This document shows, piece after piece, positions 1 through 5,782 of a stretch of DNA of 9,972 nucleotides. Origin of the DNA: Clostridiales bacterium (GTDB lineage: Bacteria; Bacillota; Clostridia; Christensenellales; DUVY01); assembly GCA_031290295.1 (NCBI GenBank), contig JAITNT010000097.1, positions 1 through 9,972 on the forward strand. Reading direction: 5' to 3'. The notes beneath the pieces were generated by a model. That model worked only from the letters and a program-made list of their open reading frames with translations. It did no database searches and was not told the origin of the DNA. The number at the start of each line of letters is the position of its first letter. Within the stretch, counting starts at the first letter, position 1. Both the position numbers and the translations under genes were made by a program.

Positions 1-250
<250 letters not shown>

Positions 251-338
251 TTATCCTCCAAAATTAATTATCATAATCATCGCGCTTAATTATTTCCGAG
301 ACTTTATAAAAAATCCGGAAAAGAAACAAACCTTTAAT

Positions 339-367
339 ATTATATATAATGGTAAGCTAATAGTCAA
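339..367 (-). promoter_or_regulatory. Sigma-A promoter of the PFOR gene
   Basis: Read on the minus strand, TTGACT (complement of 362-367) and TATAAT (complement of 339-344) are separated by exactly 17 nt. This is 5/6 and 6/6 to the housekeeping consensus. The predicted transcript would start near 332, leaving a leader of about 85 nt before the ATG at 247. No riboswitch or operator was recognised in that leader. Confidence 0.8.
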
Positions 368-390
368 ATAAAAAAAGGATAAGTAATTGT

Positions 391-425
391 CTTAGCCCTT
401 AGTCTTTAGCTCTTAGCTCTTAGCA
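391..425. repeat. Five tandem heptamers, consensus YTTAGYY
   Basis: Successive 7-mers read CTTAGCC, CTTAGTC, TTTAGCT, CTTAGCT, CTTAGCA without gaps. The array lies between the divergent promoters of the PFOR gene and the 642 gene, ending 16 nt before the -35 box of the latter. It could be a slippage-prone microsatellite or a cluster of sites for a DNA-binding protein; the sequence alone does not decide. Confidence 0.75.
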
Positions 426-441
426 AACGGGTAAAAATCTA

Positions 442-469
442 TTGACAATCCTAACCGGAAGCGTATAAT
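442..469 (+). promoter_or_regulatory. Sigma-A promoter for the 642-2978 cassette
   Basis: TTGACA at 442-447 and TATAAT at 464-469 are both perfect consensus hexamers with a 16-nt spacer, one short of the optimum of 17. Transcription would begin near 476. It is the only strong forward promoter seen before the three-gene cassette, so it probably drives all three genes. Confidence 0.8.
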
Positions 470-475
470 AAATAT

Positions 476-641
476 AAATTAATTAGGAACGAGGCTAGAA
501 AACCCCGTAATATTGCTAAGCAAATTTCGTGATTCTGTTCTACCGTGAAAAGAATTTGCTCTCGATGTACTTTGGCACACCATCATCACTTTAACCAATC
601 GGTGTCAAGTCGTTGAAATAAAAGTTTAAGAAGCTTGACGC
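476..641 (+). other. Long untranslated leader, possible structured RNA
   Basis: About 166 nt separate the predicted transcription start from the GTG at 642, with no convincing ORF. AGCAAATT (519-526) pairs perfectly with AATTTGCT (553-560). A second helix joins 572-581 to 601-608 (TTG and ACACC with CAA and GGTGT, with a 2-nt bulge). A competing helix joins GTCAAG (604-609) to CTTGAC (634-639), just upstream of the start codon. The last two share bases 604-608 and are mutually exclusive, the geometry expected of a switch that exposes or hides the start. I recognise no known riboswitch, T-box or 6S RNA signature, and the leader may simply be unstructured. Confidence 0.3.
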
Positions 642-1835
642 GTGAACACAATTATAAAAAGGAAAAGCTTTTGGTTTAGTTGTATCGCCGTAGTTTTGGT
701 GATGGCTACCGTCGGCTATTTTGTTGGTACGAGTTTTTTGCGTGTCGGCAGCGTTGTGCAAGAAATTAGAACGGTTAAGTTAGACTATTCGCCGAGTTAT
801 GCAACATACCTAAAGGATTTTTCGGAATATTCCATTAGCGAATCGGACAACAAAGCCGAATTTAGCGGCGTTTTGCCATATAACGAACGGCTAGCATCTG
901 CTTTTGACAACGTATCGCTAGCTGATGGTGACACCGCGAATTATACCACCGTTGTGGAAAGCGCCTTTAATCTTGAAGCTATGCAATTTACGTTTACTAT
1001 GTCAATGTTAGACGAAGAAAAGAGTGTAATTGCTACGGATTCTATAGTTACCGATGCTTTTGTGACTGAAAACGGTGGGCTTGACGCTTACATTGAGATA
1101 GATGGCGAAAGCTATTTGCTAAGTGAGTATTCAGCCAAATTGAGCGATAATGTGCAGGAATGTCTTTTTGGATGGCTTATCGCGGCTATTGTTGTCATCG
1201 TTGTCGTAGTGGTTTATATAGTAGTCGCCGAAACGGCAGAGCAGATAAAGGCAAAGTCAAACTATACATATAATAAAGGCTTAGAATCAGCCGGAAACGG
1301 TGTAACTAAAAACAATTATATTACTGCTCAAAACGAAACAAGTAAAGCAGGCTATAAGTCCGGAAATTATCGCTTTGGATTTACTGCCTTTTCAGGAGTC
1401 GGTTGCGAGGTGGCATCTGTTTACAATTTAATGATTGCTCTGAGTAAAGCGGAAATGCTTTCGGATACTATTTACAATTTTGAAAAATGGTGGATTGAAT
1501 TTTCAATTGGTTGGGGCGCTCTAGGGTCGGATCCCAAAGCAATATACAGATATCTTGACAAAAAAGGGATTTCGTATGCGAAGTATACGAGTTATGATAG
1601 TTTGAAAACCGCAGTTAATTCCAAGTCTGCTTGTAAAATAATTATGTCGCAGTGGAATGATGGGTCTAATTGGTATTGGCCATGGAATGGCATACACACT
1701 TATTATGTCGAAAAAACAACCGTAAATCAATTCTATAGCTATAATTATTATTACAGCGCCAATAAAATTTCAGGTGGTTCCATAGATAATTCCAGAGGAA
1801 CCGGCGGATTTATAGTGGGGTATGTAATTGGATGA
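642..1835 (+). CDS. Two-TM protein with C-terminal papain/C39-like cysteine peptidase-type domain
   Basis: A 397-aa protein with no certain name. Residues 6-8 are KRK, followed by a hydrophobic segment at about 10-33 (signal anchor). Residues 36-173 form a polar, acidic domain without cysteines or a motif I know. A very hydrophobic helix follows at 176-197. The C-terminal part (about 240-397) has SGVGCEVASVYNLM with Cys255, then GSDPKAIYRYLDKKG (295-309) and GIHTYYVE with His352. This Cys...His order and spacing resembles C39-like/papain-fold peptidase domains of Clostridia; I do not see the usual Gln upstream of the Cys. By the positive-inside rule both termini would be cytoplasmic, putting the peptidase-like domain inside the cell and the acidic domain outside. 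The GTG start has only a weak ribosome site, but the codon two upstream is an in-frame stop (636-638) and later starts would delete the first TM. Its stop overlaps the next gene's start. AT-rich compared with the flanks. Confidence 0.75.
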   Translation: MNTIIKRKSFWFSCIAVVLVMATVGYFVGTSFLRVGSVVQEIRTVKLDYSPSYATYLKDFSEYSISESDNKAEFSGVLPYNERLASAFDNVSLADGDTANYTTVVESAFNLEAMQFTFTMSMLDEEKSVIATDSIVTDAFVTENGGLDAYIEIDGESYLLSEYSAKLSDNVQECLFGWLIAAIVVIVVVVVYIVVAETAEQIKAKSNYTYNKGLESAGNGVTKNNYITAQNETSKAGYKSGNYRFGFTAFSGVGCEVASVYNLMIALSKAEMLSDTIYNFEKWWIEFSIGWGALGSDPKAIYRYLDKKGISYAKYTSYDSLKTAVNSKSACKIIMSQWNDGSNWYWPWNGIHTYYVEKTTVNQFYSYNYYYSANKISGGSIDNSRGTGGFIVGYVIG

Positions 1836-2236
1836 GTGCAATGCGAATTAGGAAATCTTTGATATCGGCTATACTCTTTGCCTCGATCGTACTTATTATG
1901 TTTTCGCTATGCGCTTGTGTTGCCAAGCCGTGGACTCATGATGGTGGTTGGGTATCAACCAACCCTCAAATTAACATTGGTAACGAAGCAAGCAGTTTAT
2001 ACGGAACATTAGTAGATGCAGATGGACAAACCATAGAAATCCAGATTAGTTGGATGCCGTCATCGGGGCAAATGGCAATTTATCGTCGGCAAACGGATAA
2101 TTCCGAGCAGCAGGATGACTCCGATTTATTACTAAAGGGTTCAATTAAAGCCAAGGGAAATACTTTTACTTTAGCTCTAACACAAGATTCTATTTACAAC
2201 AATTCATTCTCTAAAATCACATTTGCAAAGAAGTAG
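1832..2236 (+). CDS. Small secreted lipoprotein, function unknown
   Basis: A 134-aa protein starting RIRKS after the first Met codons, with a hydrophobic stretch (about 10-26) ending in the lipobox-like LCAC. Cys29 would be lipidated, so the mature protein of about 106 aa would sit on the outer face of the membrane. The mature part is polar and beta-rich in appearance: GGWVSTNPQINI near its start, alternating hydrophobics through IEIQISW, and a C-terminal LLKGSIKAKGNTFTLAL stretch. This is loosely like small lipocalin/META-type barrel lipoproteins of Clostridia, but I cannot assign a family. The ATG at 1832 overlaps the previous stop (ATGA), suggesting translational coupling; an in-frame ATG at 1841 is an alternative. 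The serine protease gene begins 11 nt after its stop, so the three genes look like one operon. Confidence 0.75.
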   Translation: MSAMRIRKSLISAILFASIVLIMFSLCACVAKPWTHDGGWVSTNPQINIGNEASSLYGTLVDADGQTIEIQISWMPSSGQMAIYRRQTDNSEQQDDSDLLLKGSIKAKGNTFTLALTQDSIYNNSFSKITFAKK

Positions 2237-2239
2237 GAG
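2235..2239 (+). promoter_or_regulatory. Ribosome binding site that selects a TTG start at 2248
   Basis: AGGAG sits 8 nt before TTG at 2248 and overlaps the TAG stop (2234-2236) of the lipoprotein gene. This is the best-placed start for the protease and keeps its membrane anchor; no in-frame ATG is better supported. Confidence 0.7.
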
Positions 2240-2247
2240 TTTATTGA

Positions 2248-2978
2248 TTGAATAAGCAAAGAACGTTGTTTTTTACAATTGCTTTAGTGGCGATGGCGTT
2301 TGCCGTTGCCACTTTTTCGCTGCTCAACGCCCTCGTTTGGCGATTGCCTACCGCGAAAGAAGTGTTCGCGAACACCTCGCAAAGCGTTGTGGAGGTAAAG
2401 GCACAGACGGGGGAAAATCTGACCTCGTACGGTTCGGCGGTGCTTATCGGTAAAGAGGGCTATTTCGTTTCTAACGCGCATGTAGTCACTTACACGCAGC
2501 TAACGATTCAGCATAAATTTGATAAATATTATGTTAGATTTTCCTTTGAAAACGATTACCGCGAGGCAACGCTTGTAAATTATGATTCCGAAATTGATGT
2601 GGCGTTGCTCAAGTTGACAGACACGCCGGAATTTAAGTTGAAGCCGATAAGCCTTGGATCTAGCGAAAAGCTAAAGTCCGGTGACAAGGTATACACGCCG
2701 TAGGCAACGCGATGAATCACGGGGTGTCGATAACGCAAGGCATCGTGAGTTTGCCGCAAATCAACATCGAATACGACGGCAAAACACACAACGCCATTCA
2801 ATGCGACCTTACGATTAACGAAGGCAACAGCGGCGGCGCACTCCTTGACGAACGCGTCAAGCTGATTGGCATTACCACATTTCGCATAAAAGACCAGCTT
2901 GGCAATCCGATATACGGCGTTGCGTTTTGCATTCCTGTAAATCAAGTCACTGCTTTTCTAAGCGCAAACGAGATTTAG
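2248..2978 (+). pseudogene. Membrane-anchored trypsin/HtrA-like serine protease, interrupted by a frameshift
   Basis: Two adjacent reading frames together encode one chymotrypsin-fold serine protease of the HtrA/DegP type. Frame 1 (2248-2703) has a hydrophobic anchor at about residues 7-30, then FVSNAHVV with catalytic His78 (codon 2479-2481) and EIDVALLKL with catalytic Asp117 (2596-2598). It stops at 2701-2703, right after GDKVYTP. The other frame continues with GNAMNHGVSITQGIVS and NEGNSGGALLD, holding the catalytic Ser (AGC, 2829-2831), and ends at 2978. Removing one AC from the ACAC at 2693-2696 restores GDKVYAVGNAMNHG, the standard HtrA sequence here, and a 242-aa product. All three triad residues are therefore present but out of frame with one another. 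There is no PDZ domain, unlike classical DegP. It is the third gene of the 642-2978 cassette. It could be a recent pseudogene, a phase-variable gene or a sequencing error; I see no heptameric slippery site for programmed frameshifting. Confidence 0.85.
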
Positions 2979-3158
2979 AAACCGCCTGCTGTCAGTGGCA
3001 GCCCAAAAAAGGAAAAGAGGACAAGTTAGAACCGGATTCCTACGGCGTTAACGCGCCTCTGAATGACAGTGGCGGCTTTTGCCCGTACTAATCCCGCACA
3101 CAATGCAATTAATCCGGAGCATAGCAAAATCGCATTTTTGCGGAGCGACCCCGCTCTT

Positions 3159-3188
3159 GTCATATGTTCATATGCCCACTCATATATT
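3159..3188 (+). promoter_or_regulatory. Sigma-E-type promoter of spoIIID
   Basis: GTCATATG (3159-3166) resembles the -35 element of the mother-cell sigma factor (KMATATT in Bacillus subtilis) and CATATATT (3181-3188) its -10 element (CATACA-T), with a 14-nt spacer in the expected range. spoIIID is known to be sigma-E dependent in Bacillus, so the match sits where it should. The transcript would start near 3195, about 60 nt before the ATG. Confidence 0.6.
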
Positions 3189-3205
3189 AGTATACAGCAT
3201 GTTAC

Positions 3206-3230
3206 GCGCCGACGTTGATTGTGTCGGCGT
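3206..3230 (+). other. Hairpin in the spoIIID leader
   Basis: CGCCGAC (3207-3213) and GTCGGCG (3223-3229) form a perfect 7-bp stem around a 9-nt loop, extendable by a G-U pair. It lies between the predicted sigma-E transcription start and the ribosome site (GGGGGG, 3246-3251). No U-run follows, so it is not a terminator. It may stabilise the mRNA, or be a dyad operator. Confidence 0.45.
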
Positions 3231-3255
3231 TGTAAAGACTTATACGGGGGGCAAT

Positions 3256-3531
3256 ATGAAGGATTATATCGCAAGGCGCGCCGTCGCCGTCGCCGAGTAT
3301 GTATTGACGGCGTCGGCTACGGTGCGGAGCGCGGCGCACCGCTTCGGGATTAGCAAATCGACGGTGCATAAGGACGTGACCGAAAGGCTCGTAGAAATAG
3401 ACCGTGCGCTTGCTAAAGAGGTGGCGGAGGTTCTTGCAATCAACCTGTCCGAAAGGCATCTGAGGGGCGGCGAAGCGACAAGAAGAAAGTACGCGGAGGA
3501 GACCCGCGGCTCCGACGGTTTTTCAAAATAA
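3256..3531 (+). CDS. spoIIID: Stage III sporulation transcriptional regulator SpoIIID
   Basis: A 91-aa DNA-binding protein that, in the mother cell during engulfment, activates or represses many sigma-E genes and helps switch on sigma-K. It aligns along nearly its full length with B. subtilis SpoIIID: MKDYIARRAVAVAEYVL at the start, a helix-turn-helix at about residues 21-42 containing FGISKSTVHKDVTERL, and the basic C-terminal RHLRGGEATRRKY (about 66-78) that also contacts DNA. The length matches the family. The ATG at 3256 is chosen because it gives the family's exact N-terminus and follows GGGGGG by 4 nt; upstream starts in the same frame add non-homologous residues. It has its own sigma-E-like promoter and stands alone, between the protease cassette and a convergent gene. 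Confidence 0.97.
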   Translation: MKDYIARRAVAVAEYVLTASATVRSAAHRFGISKSTVHKDVTERLVEIDRALAKEVAEVLAINLSERHLRGGEATRRKYAEETRGSDGFSK

Positions 3532-3534
3532 GAA

Positions 3535-3557
3535 CGCCGTCTTGTCGCGGCGGTTTT
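3535..3557 (+). terminator. Intrinsic terminator after spoIIID
   Basis: CGCCG (3535-3539) pairs with CGGCG (3548-3552) around an 8-nt loop, followed by G and TTTT (3554-3557). It begins 3 nt after the spoIIID stop and ends next to the stop of the convergent minus-strand gene. On the other strand the stem is followed by TTCTTATTTTG, so it may serve both genes. The stem is short, so efficiency is uncertain. Confidence 0.5.
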
Positions 3558-5084
3558 CTATAAGCCGGGGAGCATAAAGCCGGCGTCCGCGCGGGCGTAG
3601 GCTTTTGCCGTATCGAAAGGCGGCTCGGGAAATACCGCCGCGCCCGAGCCGAAAAAAGCCGTCGTAAATTCGCGGAACAGCTTTTTGACGGCGGTCTGCG
3701 CAAGCTCGGGAAAAGCCGCCGCCGCCCGAAAAAGAGCTTTTTCCGCGGTGTCGCCCCTTAGAAGCACGGCGTGAATAAAGAAGTCCGCCAGTTCTAAGTC
3801 CGCGTAAATATTCGACCCTACGATTTCGGCTATGACCCCGGGCGGCGGCGCGGCAAAGCCCTGCACGGAATAGTACTTTATCAAACCCCGTAAAAAGGTA
3901 TGCGGGAACGCCCGCAGAACGGGCACGCCTATACCCAACGCGCCGTTCATACCGTACCGCGTGTAATCGGTGCAATCGAGAATTTGCGCGCCGTCCCCGG
4001 CATAATCGTCGGCGGTGATAAATTCCGTATCCGTCGCCCTTGCGAGCGCGTCCGTTATCGCCGGTGTGCCGAATTCGGCGCACTGTACGGCATAGAGCTT
4101 TTTTGAGCAACCCGAACGGGTCTTTGCGCGCCGCGCGGTAAGCAGTCCCGCGGTAAGCCCGACAAGGTCGGGCGCGGTGATTACGAGCGGCGCGTCGGGC
4201 TTGATTAAGCCGCAAAGGGCTTGCGTAATATGCGCCTCGGCTTCGGCAAGCCCGAGTATATTCGCGGGGATCAGGGGCAGTCTTTCGGGCGGCGCGCTTA
4301 ACGTCTTGCAGGGCGGCACGGCGATATCGACATAGGCGCGGTGCGCGTCGTTTTTGACGGACGCGGCGGCGACGGCGCGCGCAAAATTCAAACGGTGCGC
4401 GTCGATTTCCGCTATCGCGGTTTTGCCGGGCGAGTTCGCGAGAAGCTCGCCGTTTTCCGCTATTATTCCGTCCGTATGCATAATCGCGCATTTGTACATA
4501 TGCGAGCTTACCCTCATAAGCTCAGCGGTCGATACGCATGCGTCGATTTTTGCGCGGCCGCAAAGCACCGCAAGCACGTTGACCCCGCTCCCGGTAAGCG
4601 CGGGCAACGCGGACGCAAAGTCCCGCCCGTCCGTAACCGCCACGGTGATATCGGCGTCGGTGATGTTTTTGAGAATTATATTCGGACCGCACGGCACGGC
4701 GAAGCCGCCCACCGTTATTTCGTCGGCGAGAGGCTTTGGGGTTATTACGGCGAGCAGCTTGCCGCGCGCAAGCACGGCGGTTATATCGGTGACGGTATCC
4801 TCTATGCGCAACGCCGAGCCTAAAAGCACCGTTATCGCTTTGCCCTTCAGAAAGGCCGCGGTTTTTTGCAACGCATGTTCGCACCCGTCGGTAAAAGCGC
4901 GCATAGTCAAAAAGCCGCGCGCCGCGTCCCCGCATAAGGCGCGCGCGGGCAACACAAGGATACCCGCGCCCGAAAGCGCCGCGGAGGTAATTTCTCCGCG
5001 CACCGCGTCAAGGTTCCGGGCAAAGCTCCCGGGTTCGCATTCTTTAAGCGCGCCTACCGCCGCGCGTATTATTCCCAAACCCAT
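3558..5084 (-). CDS. Catalytically degenerate paralogue of glutamine-dependent NAD+ synthetase (NadE-like)
   Basis: A 508-aa protein collinear with the glutaminase plus ammonia-ligase architecture of NadE, but shorter than the family's roughly 640 aa. Nitrilase-like half: GIIRAAVGALK (4-14), GILVLPARALCG (41-52), GGFAVPCGPNIILKN (126-140), IIAENGELLA (207-216) and EIDAHRLNFARA (226-237). Synthetase half: LPLIPANILGLAEAE (269-283), VITAPDLVGLTAGLL (301-315), HTFLRGLIKYY (395-405), LELADFFIHAVLLRG (430-444) and the C-terminal ADAGFMLPG. Against the consensus as I recall it, the nitrilase Glu of FPEL is Ala47, the nucleophilic Cys of EICEDLW is Asp152 in VTDGRDF, and the ATP loop SGGxDS is APDLVGL. 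Neither glutamine hydrolysis nor adenylation should be possible. The frame is uninterrupted, arguing for a non-catalytic role (or relaxed selection in GC-rich DNA). I prefer ATG at 5084, where homology starts, over a TTG at 5180; no good ribosome site supports either. It converges on spoIIID. Confidence 0.75.
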   Translation of the reverse strand: MGLGIIRAAVGALKECEPGSFARNLDAVRGEITSAALSGAGILVLPARALCGDAARGFLTMRAFTDGCEHALQKTAAFLKGKAITVLLGSALRIEDTVTDITAVLARGKLLAVITPKPLADEITVGGFAVPCGPNIILKNITDADITVAVTDGRDFASALPALTGSGVNVLAVLCGRAKIDACVSTAELMRVSSHMYKCAIMHTDGIIAENGELLANSPGKTAIAEIDAHRLNFARAVAAASVKNDAHRAYVDIAVPPCKTLSAPPERLPLIPANILGLAEAEAHITQALCGLIKPDAPLVITAPDLVGLTAGLLTARRAKTRSGCSKKLYAVQCAEFGTPAITDALARATDTEFITADDYAGDGAQILDCTDYTRYGMNGALGIGVPVLRAFPHTFLRGLIKYYSVQGFAAPPPGVIAEIVGSNIYADLELADFFIHAVLLRGDTAEKALFRAAAAFPELAQTAVKKLFREFTTAFFGSGAAVFPEPPFDTAKAYARADAGFMLPGL

Positions 5085-5131
5085 AATATACGGGGATTTT
5101 GTCCAACGCGTGCGGGAAATATACCGGAGCG

Positions 5132-5146
5132 GCTCAATATATGAGC
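5132..5146. repeat. Small palindrome upstream of the NadE-like gene
   Basis: GCTCA and TGAGC flank ATATA (5-bp perfect arms, 5-nt spacer), 48 nt upstream of the minus-strand ATG at 5084. The size and place suit an operator, but no regulator family is implied and chance is not excluded. Confidence 0.3.
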
Positions 5147-5184
5147 TTCGCGGCGGCTTTTTACGAATGTTACAGGACAAACGT

Positions 5185-5235
5185 ATGAAAAAAGAAATTA
5201 AAATTTTTGCCGCGCTTGCCCTGCGATTTTGTTGA
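5185..5235 (+). CDS. Possible 16-aa leader-like ORF or gene remnant
   Basis: ATG at 5185 is preceded by AGGA (5174-5177) and opens 16 codons: MKKEIKIFAALALRFC, then TGA. A lysine-rich start and hydrophobic run look like the first part of a signal peptide that is cut short. It could be the stump of a decayed secreted protein, a regulatory leader peptide for the 5268 gene, or chance. Little beyond the ribosome site supports it. Confidence 0.2.
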   Translation: MKKEIKIFAALALRFC

Positions 5236-5267
5236 CACGGCGGCGGCTGATAACTTAAACTGAAAGC

Positions 5268-5582
5268 ATGACCTTTGTTATGAAAGATGTTAACCTATAT
5301 CCGGTCGATTGCAGGCTGCGCGCAAGGACGGATATAGGTATTTTTTATGACTGCCTGGTAGAGGGTACGGGCTTAAAGGCTATTCTTATGGTTATAGGTT
5401 CTAAGAGGTATCTGTGCGCGGAGACGCAAAGCTGTGAAACCTTTCACGAATTCGCGCCTTTCAATACGGAGTGGTTAAGGCTTGCCCGCCGCGGCAAATG
5501 CTGGGAATTACTGCCCGAGCCTGTGCGTTTCGATAATGAGCCGCATAAAAACGGCGTAATACGTTTAATCGGCGCGGATTAA
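5268..5582 (+). CDS. Hypothetical protein, 104 aa
   Basis: I do not recognise this protein. It is soluble in appearance, with no signal peptide or TM segment. It has five cysteines (in VDCRLR, YDCLV, YLCAE, QSCETF, GKCWEL) that are not arranged as CxxC pairs, so a classical zinc ribbon is unlikely. The middle (GLKAILMVIGSKRYLC) suggests beta strands. Homologous start and domain are unknown: ATG 5268 has only a weak GAAAG upstream, and ATG 5280 (fifth codon) is no better. Nothing overlaps it on the other strand. It lies alone between the divergent NadE-like gene and a set of inverted repeats; a 10-bp inverted repeat spans its stop codon. It may be a genuine orphan gene, and its GC content is lower than that of the metabolic genes on the right. 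Confidence 0.5.
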   Translation: MTFVMKDVNLYPVDCRLRARTDIGIFYDCLVEGTGLKAILMVIGSKRYLCAETQSCETFHEFAPFNTEWLRLARRGKCWELLPEPVRFDNEPHKNGVIRLIGAD

Positions 5583-5602
5583 CCGGGGAAATCGCCGATT
5601 AA
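5565..5602. repeat. Perfect 10-bp inverted repeat over the stop codon of the 104-aa gene
   Basis: TTAATCGGCG (5565-5574) and CGCCGATTAA (5593-5602) are exact reverse complements around 18 nt. The spacer contains another GATTAA (5577-5582), so TTAATC at 5565 can pair with either of two partners, giving mutually exclusive hairpins. No T-run follows, so it is not a standard terminator on the plus strand. Confidence 0.6.
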
Positions 5603-5614
5603 GTCTGCGGCTGC

Positions 5615-5776
5615 AAAGCGAGTTTGCAACCTCTTGACAAATTACCGCATCTTTTGCGTTCTTTTTGGTGTTTTTTGCTCATCTTGCGTACTTCTAGTAC
5701 GCTTGAGAGCAAAAGAACCCCAAAAATCTCCGCAAAATCCGCCGGTAATTTCCGCAAGATACTTAATCATCGCTTT
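5615..5776. repeat. Large imperfect inverted repeat (about 162 bp), MITE-like or structured RNA
   Basis: The two halves are collinear reverse complements around a centre at 5694. Matching blocks from the outside in: AAAGCGA 5615-5621 with 5770-5776; CTTG 5633-5636 with 5755-5758; AAATTACCG 5639-5647 with 5743-5751; TTTTGCG 5652-5658 with 5731-5737; TTTTTGG 5662-5668 with 5720-5726; TTTTGCTC 5673-5680 with 5707-5714; and GCGTACT 5686-5692 with AGTACGC 5696-5702 around a TCT loop. Summed coordinates of paired bases stay within 11387-11391, so there are almost no gaps. Short plus-strand ORFs across it look spurious. No transposase is present. It fits a non-autonomous miniature element or a long hairpin RNA; no terminal target duplication is clear. 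Confidence 0.75.
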
Positions 5777-5782
5777 CCGGGG

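Noticed and set aside
476..641. Identity of the leader as 6S RNA, T-box or a known riboswitch
   Set aside because: No conserved motif of these classes is visible, the end-to-end pairing expected of 6S RNA is not seen, and no terminator precedes the gene.
2697..2705. Programmed ribosomal frameshift in the protease
   Set aside because: No X-XXY-YYZ slippery heptamer or downstream pseudoknot is evident, and a dinucleotide duplication explains the shift more simply.
2986..3001. Possible terminator after the protease gene (CTGC...GCAG)
   Set aside because: Only a 4-bp stem and no T-run follows; the next stem candidate at 3053-3072 is equally weak.
5084..5180. TTG at 5180 as start of the NadE-like gene
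   Set aside because: The extra 32 residues are basic and not homologous; NadE-type sequence starts at the ATG at 5084.
4354..5235. Plus-strand ORF (293 codons) opposite the NadE-like gene
   Set aside because: Its product has no recognisable domain, while the minus strand aligns along its whole length with NadE. The stop-free opposite frame follows from GC-rich codon bias.
5232..5260. TTGACA at 5232 as the promoter of the 104-aa gene
   Set aside because: The best -10 at proper spacing is poor (TTAAAC), and transcription would start almost on the ATG at 5268.
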